NCBI RefSeq assembly: GCF_009900715.1
Contig: NZ_JAAAJC010000003.1
Coordinates: forward strand, 310,001 to 374,000
Source of the DNA: Halococcus salsus
Lineage (GTDB): Archaea; Halobacteriota; Halobacteria; Halobacteriales; Halococcaceae
DNA: 64,000 nucleotides
Reading direction: 5' to 3'
In this document: in pieces, positions 7,569 through 16,529 of the stretch
Numbering within the stretch: the stretch's first letter is position 1
Layout of the letters: every line of letters begins with the position of its first letter
The notes under the pieces: generated by a model
Database searches by the model: none
Seen by the model: the letters and a program-made list of their open reading frames with translations, nothing else
What the model was told of the DNA's origin: nothing
Program-made: the position numbers and the translations under genes

Positions 7569-8252
7569 ATGATACGCACCGAAACCGACGGTCGCGTCGG
7601 CTCGCTGACGATCGACCGCCCGGAGAAACGGAACGCGCTCACCGCCGACGCGCTGACCGCCCTCGAAACCGGGATCGAACGGCTCGAAACCCCAGTTATC
7701 TGCCTTCGCGGTGCGGGACCCGCCTTCTGTGCGGGGGCGGACCTCGACGCGATCGCGGCCCTCGACGGCGAGGGCGCGGCCGAGTTCGCCCGGCGCGGAC
7801 AGCACGTCGCGAACGCCATCGAGGAGACCCAGTCAGTGGTCGTCGCGGCCGTCGACGGTCCGGCGCGCGGCGGCGGGGTCGAACTCGCGCTCGCGTGTGA
7901 CCTCCGGGTCGCCACGCCCGCCGCGACGTTCGCCGAACCCGGTGTGAAGCTCGGGCTGTTCGGCGCGTGGGGCGGCACGCACCGCCTCCCGGCTATCGTC
8001 GGAACGGGCAACGCGCTCGACCTCTCGCTCTCCGGACGGGTCGTCGAGGCCGACGAAGCGCTCCGAATGGGGCTGGTCTCGCGGGTCGTCGCGGATCCGG
8101 CGGCGGTCGTGACCGCACTCGCCGAGAACGACCCCGCCGCGCTTCGAGCGGTGAAGGAGCGCCTGCACGACGACGCGTCGGCAGCGGTTCAGGACGACCG
8201 GGAAGCCGAGGCGTTCGCGGGGCTCGTCGAACGGCGGGGGTCGGAGAAATGA
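7569..8252 (+). CDS. Enoyl-CoA hydratase/isomerase family protein
   Basis: 227 aa, slightly short for a crotonase (usually 250-260). IDRPEKRNALT near the start, the oxyanion-hole segment CLRGAGPAFCAGADL (about 44-58) and DGPARGGGVELALACDLRVA (about 95-114) identify the fold. Active-site Glu candidates lie in AEPGVKLGL. It would hydrate or isomerise an acyl-CoA in the cytoplasm; the substrate cannot be told. No other fatty-acid genes are adjacent. It converges on nadE with 9 bp between stops. Confidence 0.88.
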   Translation: MIRTETDGRVGSLTIDRPEKRNALTADALTALETGIERLETPVICLRGAGPAFCAGADLDAIAALDGEGAAEFARRGQHVANAIEETQSVVVAAVDGPARGGGVELALACDLRVATPAATFAEPGVKLGLFGAWGGTHRLPAIVGTGNALDLSLSGRVVEADEALRMGLVSRVVADPAAVVTALAENDPAALRAVKERLHDDASAAVQDDREAEAFAGLVERRGSEK

Positions 8253-8261
8253 GTCGACGGG

Positions 8262-9104
8262 TTACGGTGCGGGCGGCATCTCGCGTTTGTGCGCGCTCCG
8301 GGCGACGAGGGTCTCGACGTTCTCGATGAGTTCGGGGTCGATATCGAGTTCGCGCGCGGTCGCACTCTTCGAGAGCGGGCCGTCGACGTGGAGCGCGAGC
8401 ACCGCGTCGAGGGTGTCGTAGCTCATCCCCATCTCCTCCTCGTCCGTCTGCCCGACCCACATCCCCGCCGTGGGAGTTTTGTTCACGAGGTCGTCGGGGA
8501 CGCCGACGTGGCTCGCGAGCTGGCGGACCTGCTGTTTGTAGAGGTTGCCGATGGGGAGGCAGTCGACCGCACCGTCGCCGTACTTGGTGTAGTAGCCCGC
8601 GAGCGCCTCGCTCCGGTTGCCGGTGCCGAGCACGATCCGGTTCTCGTGGTTGGCGACGAAGTAACCGAGCACCGCACGGGTCCGAACCCGGACGTTGCCG
8701 ACGGCGGTCCTGAGCGGGTCGGATTCGACCTCGTGGTCCTCGATGGGTTCGGGGAAGGCATCCAGAAAGGCGTCCACGATGGGTTCGATGGCGAGCACGT
8801 CGTACTCGATGCCGAGGTCCTCGGCGACGCACTCGGCGTCGCTCATGTTCCCCTCACTGTTCACCTCGCTCGGCATCACGAGCCCGTGGAGGCCGTCGGT
8901 GCCGAGGGCCTCGACGGTGAGGTAGGCCGTCAGGGTGCTGTCGATACCGCCCGAGAGCCCCAGCACGCCGCCGTCGGCCCCAGCGTCGTCGGCGGTGTCG
9001 GCGATGAACTCGGTGATCCGGTCCCGCGTGGCGTCGAGTTCGTCGTCCGAGAGCGAGAGGTCGAGCGGTGCGTCGGGCCGGACGGCGGATTCGGTGTCGG
9101 ACAT
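8262..9104 (-). CDS. nadE: NH3-dependent NAD+ synthetase NadE
   Basis: 280 aa, the ammonia-dependent length, with no glutaminase domain. The PP-loop LSGGIDSTL is at about 49-57. MPSEVNSEGNMSDAE, LGTGNRSEALAGYYTKYGDGA and the C-terminal KTPTAGMWVGQTDEEEMG are the family's deamido-NAD and ATP-binding elements. It adenylates nicotinic acid adenine dinucleotide and amidates it. The start ATG 9102-9104 gives a 30-residue acidic N-terminus typical of haloarchaeal NadE. The ~147 bp between it and the DUF63 stop are non-coding. Confidence 0.95.
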   Translation of the reverse strand: MSDTESAVRPDAPLDLSLSDDELDATRDRITEFIADTADDAGADGGVLGLSGGIDSTLTAYLTVEALGTDGLHGLVMPSEVNSEGNMSDAECVAEDLGIEYDVLAIEPIVDAFLDAFPEPIEDHEVESDPLRTAVGNVRVRTRAVLGYFVANHENRIVLGTGNRSEALAGYYTKYGDGAVDCLPIGNLYKQQVRQLASHVGVPDDLVNKTPTAGMWVGQTDEEEMGMSYDTLDAVLALHVDGPLSKSATARELDIDPELIENVETLVARSAHKREMPPAP

Positions 9105-9251
9105 GACCGGTCGTAGGAATCCGCGTTACTAATAGCTACCACCTCACCCACAAGTCTGGTCGTTCGGTCGGTTCTTCCGACGACGATCCTAAAAACCAGA
9201 ACTGTCTCGTACTCTGGGCCAAGTTCGTGAAAATCGATCGAGCGGCGGTCG

Positions 9252-10094
9252 TCAGGACGCGATGGTGAACAGGAGCAGGTTGTGTGCGCCGGGGCCGAGC
9301 CCGACGGCGGCGACCGCGCCGAGCAGGAGGGTGCCCTCGCCGGGCTCCTCGCGAACGTAACTCGCCAGGAGGACGAGCACCGCCGCCGCGAGCGCGAGTT
9401 TGGCGACGACGAACAGCCAGCCGGCCCCCAAGATGGGAGCGGTCGGGAGCGTGGCGGCGAACTCGATGATCGCCCGGGAGAACGGGGAGCGCTCGCCGAA
9501 GCCCAGAACGTCGATCCCGACGGCGGTCGAGACGCCGTCGAGCGCGTGGCCGAAGACGCAGAGCCCACCGACCGCGCCGGTCACGCGGGTCGCGGGCACC
9601 AGCCGTCGGAGGGCTGCCCAGACCGTCACTGCGCAGACGACCGCGACCGCCAGCGCCACCGCCGGCCAGACCGGGTGGAGGTCACCGGGTGCGCTCCACA
9701 CGAGCGCCCAGCCGACCACGACGATCGCCAGAACGGCACCCGAGAGACCGACCACGCTCGGGACGGATGGGGGCCGCCAGCGGTCGACGGGGAGGCCGGC
9801 GGCCGCGCTCGCCGCCCAGACCGCACCCGCGAGCACCGCGACCGAGACGTAGACCGTGGGCGAGGAGAAAAAGGGTTTGAGAAGGAACGAGGACGTCTCG
9901 TAGACCTGATAGAGCACGTAACAGGACGACCCGACGACCATCCACGGCGCGAACGAGACCACCACCCGGTCGGTGACGCGCGGGCCGAGCCGACGGAGTG
10001 CGAGCGCCACGCCGGCGAGCGCGAGCGCGAGCACGACGAGATAGGGTAACGGGGGGAGCGTCGACCCCTCGGGGAGGATCTGAAGAACCTGCAT
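9252..10094 (-). CDS. DUF63 family integral membrane protein
   Basis: 280 aa with about eight hydrophobic helices starting at [18 protein letters not shown]. The segment [20 protein letters not shown] with acidic residues next to helices is typical of the archaeal DUF63 family. The role is unknown; a transport or lipid-related function is only speculation. Start at ATG 10092-10094; longer frames upstream run antisense into deoC and are excluded. Divergent from deoC with 81 bp between starts. Confidence 0.82.
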   Translation of the reverse strand: MQVLQILPEGSTLPPLPYLVVLALALAGVALALRRLGPRVTDRVVVSFAPWMVVGSSCYVLYQVYETSSFLLKPFFSSPTVYVSVAVLAGAVWAASAAAGLPVDRWRPPSVPSVVGLSGAVLAIVVVGWALVWSAPGDLHPVWPAVALAVAVVCAVTVWAALRRLVPATRVTGAVGGLCVFGHALDGVSTAVGIDVLGFGERSPFSRAIIEFAATLPTAPILGAGWLFVVAKLALAAAVLVLLASYVREEPGEGTLLLGAVAAVGLGPGAHNLLLFTIAS

Positions 10095-10175
10095 AGCGAA
10101 ATCGGCAGTGGGGCGGGCGAAAGCGTTGCGGTCGGCCGACCGCGGAGTTATCCGGGTCGACCGTCTCACGCGGGC

Positions 10176-10820
10176 ATGGACCGCACCGCGCTCGCCGCCG
10201 CCATCGACCACACGGTCTTGGGTCCCGAAACCACCCCAGGGGACGTCGAACGGGTCGTCGGCGAAGCCGCCGAGTACGGCATGAACGCCTGCGTCCCGCC
10301 GTGCTACCTCGACGTCGCCCGCGCGACGGGTCCCGACGTGACCCTCGCCACCGTCGTCGGCTTCCCGCACGGCCAGCACGCCCCTGAGACCAAACGCGAC
10401 GAGGCGGTGCGGGCGTGGGAAGCGGGCGCGGACGAACTCGACGTCGTACTCAACGTCGGGCGGCTCCGCGCGGGCGAGGACGACGCCGTGGCCGACGAAC
10501 TCGCCGAGGTAGTCGCCGGTGTGCCCGTCCCCGTGAAAGTCATCATCGAAGCCCCTCTCTTGGACGACGACGAGAAACACCGTGCGTGCGAGTGCGCCGT
10601 CGCCGCCGACGCCGACTTCGTGAAGACCGCGACCGGGTTCGCCGACGGCGGCGCGACCGTCGCCGACGTCGAACTGATGAGCGACTTTCTACCCGTAAAA
10701 GCCAGTGGAGGAATCGGGAGTTACGAGGAAGCGAACGCGATGTTCGAAGCGGGTGCCGAGCGGATCGGCGCGTCGAGCGGCGTCGCCATCGTCGAGGGGT
10801 TCGACGCGGCGACCGAGTGA
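10176..10820 (+). CDS. deoC: Deoxyribose-phosphate aldolase DeoC
   Basis: 214 aa, the archaeal class I length. [12 protein letters not shown] at the N-terminus, the Schiff-base lysine in FVKTATGF (about 149-156), and [13 protein letters not shown] with the second active-site Lys mark the family. It cleaves 2-deoxyribose-5-phosphate to acetaldehyde and glyceraldehyde-3-phosphate in nucleoside salvage. No other nucleoside-catabolism genes are adjacent; it stands alone. Confidence 0.95.
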   Translation: MDRTALAAAIDHTVLGPETTPGDVERVVGEAAEYGMNACVPPCYLDVARATGPDVTLATVVGFPHGQHAPETKRDEAVRAWEAGADELDVVLNVGRLRAGEDDAVADELAEVVAGVPVPVKVIIEAPLLDDDEKHRACECAVAADADFVKTATGFADGGATVADVELMSDFLPVKASGGIGSYEEANAMFEAGAERIGASSGVAIVEGFDAATE

Positions 10821-10821
10821 G

Positions 10822-11106
10822 TTACTCGCCGGCCTCGATGGCGCGAACCACGCCGCTCACCACGAGCCACGGCACCGCCCAGAGCCCGACGAATCCAACG
10901 ACCGTGGCCGCGAGCAAGCCGCCGAACGCCGGGAGGGCGTAGGCCACCAGCCACACGGCCGCGAGCGCGAGCACGAGGCCGACCAGCAAGCGCGCCACGA
11001 GCGCGGTGGGCCGGCTCGCGCCGTCGTCGAGGTCAGCGTGGGTTCCGGAGCGGGTGTTTGTAGGGGTGATACGACGACCGGTAGGCGCGAATACGTCGTG
11101 GTTCAT
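10822..11106 (-). CDS. Small two-helix membrane protein
   Basis: 94 aa. The N-terminal ~38 residues are polar; two predicted membrane helices follow (ALVARLLVGLVLALAAVWLV and LLAATVVGFVGLWAVPWLVV). The start at ATG 11104-11106 (MNHDVFAP) is preferred over an ATG seven codons upstream. It ends 1 bp after the deoC stop in convergent orientation. Function not recognised. Confidence 0.6.
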   Translation of the reverse strand: MNHDVFAPTGRRITPTNTRSGTHADLDDGASRPTALVARLLVGLVLALAAVWLVAYALPAFGGLLAATVVGFVGLWAVPWLVVSGVVRAIEAGE

Positions 11107-11227
11107 CTCTATTCCACCGTAGTCCACCGTTCCCGATAAGTGTTATCTGAAATACATTTCTGTAATCCGTTCAACCGAAGGCGATTTATGTAAAATTTCG
11201 GGATTTTCGGCGGTTCGGGCGGCGGAA

Positions 11228-12094
11228 CTACTCGCGTGTCACGTCCAGCACTCGCACGTCGCCGTCGATGGTGAGCGAGAACGTCTCGCCGTCGGCGGGG
11301 ATCGTGAAGCGCACCCGCCAGGGGTCGGTGCTCTCGACTACCACGTACTCGTCGTCCCAGAGGTACTCGATCTCCCAGGAGGGGGTGCGCCGGACGTCGA
11401 TGCCGTGGTCGTAGAGGAAGGCGATGACGGCGGGCGAGGACTGGAAGGTCTCGCCGACGGCGGTGTGCATGTCGGCCCCGCAGCGCTGACAGGTGTGGAC
11501 GACCGTCGGCGGGTCGTCGGGGTCCTCGCCGGCGACGAGTTCGGAGGTCCGGCGGCCGAAACACCACGTACAGAGGCCGTCGACGGCGAGCGCGGTCTGG
11601 GCACGCATCCAGCCGTCGTAGACCCAGAGGAGGTCGTCGGTGTCCCGACCCGCGAGGGTTCCCGGTGGGAACGGGAAGTCGTGGAACTCGATCCCGCAGT
11701 CCGGACAGCCGATCACGACGTACTCGTGGTCGTAGCGCGCCACGAGGGTCGCCCCGCAGTCGTAGCACTCGCTGTCGAGGGCGAACGGCTCGACGCTGTG
11801 TTCGTCGGCGAACGACGCGAGCATCGACCGGCAGACCGCGAGCCCGCTGAACAGGAGGGAGTAACCCTCGTCGGTCCGGTAGATGAACCGGCCGGTGAGC
11901 TGTTTGAGGTGGTAGTTGAAGCGGCCGCTGTCGCCGAGGCCCACGCGGTCGTTGAGGTCGGAGAAGGAGACGGCCCGGTCGGGGGAATCGTAGAGTTCGA
12001 AGAGGATTCGGACCCGAGTCTCGTTCGCCAGGGTTCGAAACGCGCTCTCGAGGCGGTCGGTCGGCACCGTCGCCGCCGTGGTCTCCTGTTTCAT
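11228..12094 (-). CDS. ArsR-type HTH regulator with zinc-ribbon-containing C-terminal domain
   Basis: 288 aa. Residues 10-85 are an ArsR-like winged helix (FRTLANETRVRILFELY, DRVGLGDSGRFNYHLKQL). A second domain follows with Cys pairs CYDCG and CPDCG (about 128-150), then CTWC and CQRC, which can bind two zinc ions. The ~60-residue C-terminal end is a beta sheet (VRFTIPADGETFSLTIDG). This domain order is common in haloarchaeal regulators of unknown target. Start at ATG 12092-12094. The ~120 bp downstream, before the small membrane protein gene, appear non-coding. Confidence 0.8.
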   Translation of the reverse strand: MKQETTAATVPTDRLESAFRTLANETRVRILFELYDSPDRAVSFSDLNDRVGLGDSGRFNYHLKQLTGRFIYRTDEGYSLLFSGLAVCRSMLASFADEHSVEPFALDSECYDCGATLVARYDHEYVVIGCPDCGIEFHDFPFPPGTLAGRDTDDLLWVYDGWMRAQTALAVDGLCTWCFGRRTSELVAGEDPDDPPTVVHTCQRCGADMHTAVGETFQSSPAVIAFLYDHGIDVRRTPSWEIEYLWDDEYVVVESTDPWRVRFTIPADGETFSLTIDGDVRVLDVTRE

Positions 12095-12202
12095 CCCGCG
12101 CTCCCGAGGGTGAGTGTCGTCATAGCGGTGAGTGGAATCGGGGCAGGATAAACGCACGGCACGAAACGAAGTCGGTTTGGTCGGACGGGGGCGATCGGGA
12201 GC

Positions 12203-12682
12203 GTGGACCGGAACGATGGACCGCAGCGCCGCCCGTTCGGCTTCGTCGAGGACCACCCGGTGATCCGCCGCATCGGCGAGCACGACCTGTTCCTCGGGAA
12301 TCGGCTCGCGGCCGACCCTGACCATCACGACCGGACGTTCGAGTTCGTGCTCACGCTCGCCAGTGATACAGAGCCGCTGACGACCCACCACCGGCCGCTC
12401 GTCGACGGGCCGGGCAACGACTGGTCGGCGTTCGAAACCACGGTCGACACCGCTCGGTGGCTCTTTCGCCGGGACGGCTCCCTGCTGATCCACTGCACTG
12501 CGGGGATCTCGCGGAGCAGCACGGTACTCGCGACGACTCTGGCCGCGGAGGAGGGGACGAGCCTCGCCGAGGCGTTCGACGTCGTTCTCGACGCGCGCCC
12601 GTCCGCCGTCTCCCATCCGGCGCTCCGCGAACTGGCGGTCGTCTATCTCGCCGCTCGGACGGAGTCCTCGTCTCGCGGGTGA
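12203..12682 (+). CDS. Dual-specificity protein phosphatase family protein (GTG start)
   Basis: 159 aa. The P-loop HCTAGISRSSTVLATTL (about 98-114) contains the CX5R signature with nucleophile Cys and Arg, followed by Ser as in dual-specificity phosphatases. The upstream hydrophobic strand FVLTLASD and a general-acid Asp in VDGPGNDW fit the fold. It would dephosphorylate Ser/Thr/Tyr residues or a small phosphate ester. GTG 12203 is the only reasonable start, because the nearby ATG is out of frame. Not in an operon with the methylthiotransferase 54 bp downstream, but in the same direction. Confidence 0.82.
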   Translation: MDRNDGPQRRPFGFVEDHPVIRRIGEHDLFLGNRLAADPDHHDRTFEFVLTLASDTEPLTTHHRPLVDGPGNDWSAFETTVDTARWLFRRDGSLLIHCTAGISRSSTVLATTLAAEEGTSLAEAFDVVLDARPSAVSHPALRELAVVYLAARTESSSRG

Positions 12683-12735
12683 GGCCGCGAGTCCGTCGCG
12701 TTTTTGCCCGCGCGGCCCCGAGCGACGGTGACCGG

Positions 12736-14010
12736 ATGGCCAGCTATCACATCGAAACCTACGGCTGCACCGCGAACCGTGGCGAGAGCCGCGAGATCGA
12801 GCGCCGGCTTCGCGACGGGGGCCACCACCCCGCGGACGGCCCGAAAGCAGCCGACGTGGCCATCCTCAACACCTGTACCGTGGTCGAGAAAACCGAGACC
12901 AACATGCTCCGGCGGGCGCGCGAACTGGAGGACGAGACCGCCGACCTCGTCGTCACGGGCTGTATGGCGCTCGCCCAGGGCGAGCAGTTCGGCGACATCG
13001 ACGCCCGGGTCTGTGGCTGGGACGAGGTCCCCGAGGTCGTCCGGAACGGCGAGTGTCCGACCACCGCCCCCGGCGCGGAGCCGATCCTCGACGGGGTGGT
13101 CGGCATCCTCCCGATCGCGCGGGGCTGCATGAGCAACTGCTCGTACTGCATCACGAAGCACGCCACCGGCAAGATCGACTCGCCGCCGATCGAGGAGAAC
13201 GTCGAGAAGGCCCGCGCGCTGGTCCACGCCGGCGCGAAGGAAATTCGAGTTACTGGCCAGGACACCGGCGTCTACGGCTGGGACAAGGGCGAGCGCGTGC
13301 TCCACGAACTCCTCGACCGGATCTGTGACATCGAGGGCGACTTCCGCGTTCGGGTCGGGATGGCGAACCCAAAGGGAGTGCATGGAATTCGTGAGGAGCT
13401 CGCCGCGGTCTTCGCGGAAAACGAGAAGCTCTACGACTTCCTCCACATTCCTGTCCAGTCGGGGTCGAACGACGTGCTCGGCGCGATGCGCCGCCAGCAC
13501 CAAGTCAGCGAGTTCCGCGAGGTGGTCGAGACCTTCGACGACCACCTCGACCACTGGACGCTCGCGACGGACTTCATCGTGGGCTTCCCCACGGAGACCG
13601 ACGCCGACCACGAGCAATCGATGGATCTCCTCCGGGAGACGACGCCCGAGAAGATCAACGTCACGCGTTTCTCGAAGCGTCCCGGGACCGACGCCGCCGA
13701 CATGAAGGGATTGGGTGGGACGCTGAAGAAGGAGCGTTCGTCGGCGATGACGGACCTGAAGATGGACGTGGTCGAGGACGCCTACCGCTCAATGGTCGGC
13801 GAGCGACACGAAGTGTTGGTGGTCGAGCAGGGAACTGGGGATTCGGTGAAGGCCTACGACGAGGCCTATCGCCAGGTTATCATTCGCGAGGCGGACGAGC
13901 ACGGCATCGAGCCCGGTGACTTCGTCGAGGTCGTGGTGACCTCGCAGAACACGGTCTACGCGTTCGGCGAGCCGGTTCGAGCCGAAACCGACCCCGCTCC
14001 CGCCGTGTGA
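12736..14010 (+). CDS. tRNA t6A37 methylthiotransferase (MiaB/CDKAL1 family, radical SAM)
   Basis: 424 aa. The UPF0004 domain has its three cluster Cys in YGCTANRGE, LNTCTVVEKT and VTGCMALAQG; the radical SAM site CMSNCSYC is at about 133-140; a TRAM domain closes the C-terminus (HEVLVVEQG...SQNTVYAFG). Archaeal members of this clade are e-MtaB/CDKAL1-like and turn t6A37 into ms2t6A in ANN-decoding tRNAs. Start ATG 12736 gives MASYHIETYGC, with the first Cys at 11 as in the family. Confidence 0.92.
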   Translation: MASYHIETYGCTANRGESREIERRLRDGGHHPADGPKAADVAILNTCTVVEKTETNMLRRARELEDETADLVVTGCMALAQGEQFGDIDARVCGWDEVPEVVRNGECPTTAPGAEPILDGVVGILPIARGCMSNCSYCITKHATGKIDSPPIEENVEKARALVHAGAKEIRVTGQDTGVYGWDKGERVLHELLDRICDIEGDFRVRVGMANPKGVHGIREELAAVFAENEKLYDFLHIPVQSGSNDVLGAMRRQHQVSEFREVVETFDDHLDHWTLATDFIVGFPTETDADHEQSMDLLRETTPEKINVTRFSKRPGTDAADMKGLGGTLKKERSSAMTDLKMDVVEDAYRSMVGERHEVLVVEQGTGDSVKAYDEAYRQVIIREADEHGIEPGDFVEVVVTSQNTVYAFGEPVRAETDPAPAV

Positions 14011-14043
14011 GCGCGGGGTCGGTGCGATCGAGCGGTCCCGCGA

Positions 14044-14946
14044 TCACTCCTCCGTGGCCGTCGCGTCGTCGGCGTGCGAGCGCACCCAGAGTTCCCCGAT
14101 CCGCGAGAGCTTCGTGCGGTGGGATTTGCCCTGTGAGTCCTGTTCGATGTAGCCCTTGTCGCTCGGTCCCAACCGGTCGACGTTGTAGATGACCTTCGAG
14201 CGGAAGCTGTCGGTGTACTCCTCCGAGAGTTCGCGCGCGAGGGCGTGGGCGAGTTCGGAGACGCTCTCGAACGGGCCGTCCTCGCCGAGCTTGAACAGGA
14301 TGAGCTCCTCGAAGGGTTTGACGTTCGAGAAGGAGGCCACGGGAATTTCGAGGATGTGTGAGCCCTCGACGGCCTTCGCGCCGATGGTGGTCCCACGTTC
14401 GTCGAACTCCGCGAGGAGGTCCCGGGCGCTCGCGACGCGCTCGTCGATCCGGTCGTCGACGATCTCCGTCCCGAGGTCGTCTAGCAGGTCGGTCTGGCGG
14501 CGGAGCTCCTCCGCGAGCTCGGTTTCGAGGTACTTCTCGGGCACCGTGTAGTAGGTGTGGATCCGATCGCGGTCCGCGCTGCGCTCGACCCCGATGGAGT
14601 GGGCGGCGGTGGCGAAGGCGAAACTCACGGGTCGCGGCATCGCGCTGACGTTGGCCCAGACGTCCCGACCCGCGTCGAGTTCGGCGTTGATGAGGCCGTA
14701 GGCCTGCTCGAACGCCGCGTCGTAGTCGTAGACGTCCGCGACGACGAAGCGCTCGGTTTCGGCCCCCAGTAGGTTCCTGAAATCCTGTTCGAGCTTCGCC
14801 GCGAGATTTCGAGAATACTCGACGTTCGCCGCGCTCCCGACCGCGCCTTCGAGGAGGATCACCCGGTCGACGTCGAGCTTGTCCCGGACCAGCGGGGCGA
14901 TGAGCCGGTCGTAGTCGAACCCCACGGGGACGATGTGGGTCTGCAT
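14044..14946 (-). CDS. HFX_2341-type (DUF6293) transcriptional regulator with CARF-like sensor domain
   Basis: 300 aa. The N-terminal ~160 residues form a Rossmann-like domain beginning MQTHIVPVGFDYDRL, with DVWANVSAMPRPVSFAFATAA as a loop-helix. This resembles the CARF-like domains of Csa3/DUF6293 proteins that sense a small molecule. The C-terminal part is a winged helix (VIYNVDRLGPSDKGYIEQD). RefSeq has haloarchaeal proteins named HFX_2341 family regulator with this layout. No CRISPR or cas genes are in the window, so the sensed ligand is open. Start at ATG 14944-14946. It is divergent from the MFS gene (starts 142 bp apart) and may regulate it. Confidence 0.75.
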   Translation of the reverse strand: MQTHIVPVGFDYDRLIAPLVRDKLDVDRVILLEGAVGSAANVEYSRNLAAKLEQDFRNLLGAETERFVVADVYDYDAAFEQAYGLINAELDAGRDVWANVSAMPRPVSFAFATAAHSIGVERSADRDRIHTYYTVPEKYLETELAEELRRQTDLLDDLGTEIVDDRIDERVASARDLLAEFDERGTTIGAKAVEGSHILEIPVASFSNVKPFEELILFKLGEDGPFESVSELAHALARELSEEYTDSFRSKVIYNVDRLGPSDKGYIEQDSQGKSHRTKLSRIGELWVRSHADDATATEE

Positions 14947-15088
14947 ACCCGACCTACCCGTGAACGACGAATAAACGTTGTCGAGCGACTTCGAAGAAAT
15001 CGAGTCTTCAAAGTCGGCTATTTCTGTGGATAACCCATACAACTAAATCAGTGAGACTCCGTGAGTTCGATAGAGGCGATCGAATACG

Positions 15089-16477
15089 ATGGCACGAAAC
15101 GAAGCGGTCACCGTGTCGGAAGTGCTCGACAGAATCCCCGTCGGGCGATTTCACCACCGCTTGCTCGCGATCTGTGGCGGCGCGTGGGCGTTCGACGGGA
15201 TGGAGGTCATCATCATCAGCTTCACCCTGCCGGTGCTGATCGGCGCGTGGGGACTCTCTGGGCTCACGGCGGGGCTGTTGGGTGCGGCGAGCCTGATGGG
15301 GATGATCGTCGGCAACTGGTGGTGGGGTTGGTACGCCGACCGCCGCGGGCGGAAGGGGGCCTTCCAGTGGACGGTGCTGATCTACTCGGTGTTCACCGGG
15401 CTGACGGCGCTCTCGGTCGGGTTCTACTCGGGCTTCGGGCTCCGATTCCTCACGGGCGTCGGGCTCGGCGGCGCGCTCGCGGTCGACACCTCCTATCTCT
15501 CAGAACACCTCCCGACGGACCGTAGAGGCCGGTATCTGGTCTACCTCGACGCCTTCTGGCCGATCGGGAACGTGCTCGCCGTGGCGCTCGCGTGGGTCTT
15601 CCTCGCCCAGCTCCCCACCAACGGCGTGGTCGCCCTGCCGGTGCTCGGTGCCGTCGAGGGCTGGCGGTTGCTGTTCGTGAGCGCCGCCCTGCCCGCACTA
15701 CTCGTGTTCGTGATCCGGTCACAGCTCCACGAGACGCCGTACTTCCTCGCGCGAACGGGCGATCTGGAGGCCGCGAACGACCGACTCAAGGCGATCGCCG
15801 AGACCAACGGCGAGGAGCACACGCCGATCGAGGGGCCCATCACGACCCGCCCCGCCGCCGGGATCGGACGCCTGTTCGAGGCCGACCTCCGGAAACGAAC
15901 GGTGATGATCGCGGTCGCGTGGTTCGCCATCAACTTCGGCTACTACGGGGTGTTCATCTGGTTGCCCCAGACCGTCGGCGCGTCGGGGGTCGTGGGGAGC
16001 ATCTACGGCTACTTCATCCTCATCGGGGTGGTCCAGATCCCGGGCTACTTCAGCGCGGCCTACCTCGTCGAGCGGGTCGGTCGAAAGCCCACGCTCGGCG
16101 TGTACCTCGTTCTCTCGGGGGTGTTCACCTTCGTCTTCGCCGCCTCGATGCCGGGGGTGGACTTCCTCGGGCTCGGGCTCTCGGGCTTCTGGCCGTTCTT
16201 CGGTGGATTGCTCGCCGCCTCCTTCTTCACGCTCGGCGCGTGGGGCGCGATCTACGCCTACACACCAGAGTTGTTCCCGACGAACGCGCGGGCGACCGGC
16301 AACGGCTTCGCGGGCGGCGTGGGGAAGATCGCCGCCGTCATCGGCCCGATCCTCGCCGGGGCGCTCGTTTCGCGCAGCTATCTGGTCGCACTGCTACCCC
16401 TCGCCGCGGCGTTCGTCGTTGGGGGAGTCGTGGTGCTCGCCTTCGGCCGCGAGACGATGGGCGAGCCGCTGACCTGA
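15089..16477 (+). CDS. MFS transporter, SV2/sugar-porter-like, 12 membrane helices
   Basis: 462 aa. The N-terminal half has the GMEVIIISF helix and the loop motif NWWWGWYADRRGRKG (motif A, about 74-88). GVGLGGALAVDTSYLSEHLPTDRRGRY matches the sugar-porter/SV2 PESPR-like loop. The second half repeats the topology, with VERVGRKPT as the matching motif A. It ends EPLT after a twelfth helix. The substrate is unknown; aromatic acids and organic anions are common for this clade. Divergent to the DUF6293 regulator. Confidence 0.85.
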   Translation: MARNEAVTVSEVLDRIPVGRFHHRLLAICGGAWAFDGMEVIIISFTLPVLIGAWGLSGLTAGLLGAASLMGMIVGNWWWGWYADRRGRKGAFQWTVLIYSVFTGLTALSVGFYSGFGLRFLTGVGLGGALAVDTSYLSEHLPTDRRGRYLVYLDAFWPIGNVLAVALAWVFLAQLPTNGVVALPVLGAVEGWRLLFVSAALPALLVFVIRSQLHETPYFLARTGDLEAANDRLKAIAETNGEEHTPIEGPITTRPAAGIGRLFEADLRKRTVMIAVAWFAINFGYYGVFIWLPQTVGASGVVGSIYGYFILIGVVQIPGYFSAAYLVERVGRKPTLGVYLVLSGVFTFVFAASMPGVDFLGLGLSGFWPFFGGLLAASFFTLGAWGAIYAYTPELFPTNARATGNGFAGGVGKIAAVIGPILAGALVSRSYLVALLPLAAAFVVGGVVVLAFGRETMGEPLT

Positions 16478-16529
16478 GCCGTAGCGTCAAGCCAAGTTAA
16501 TACATCATATATTCTTGACGGAAATCATT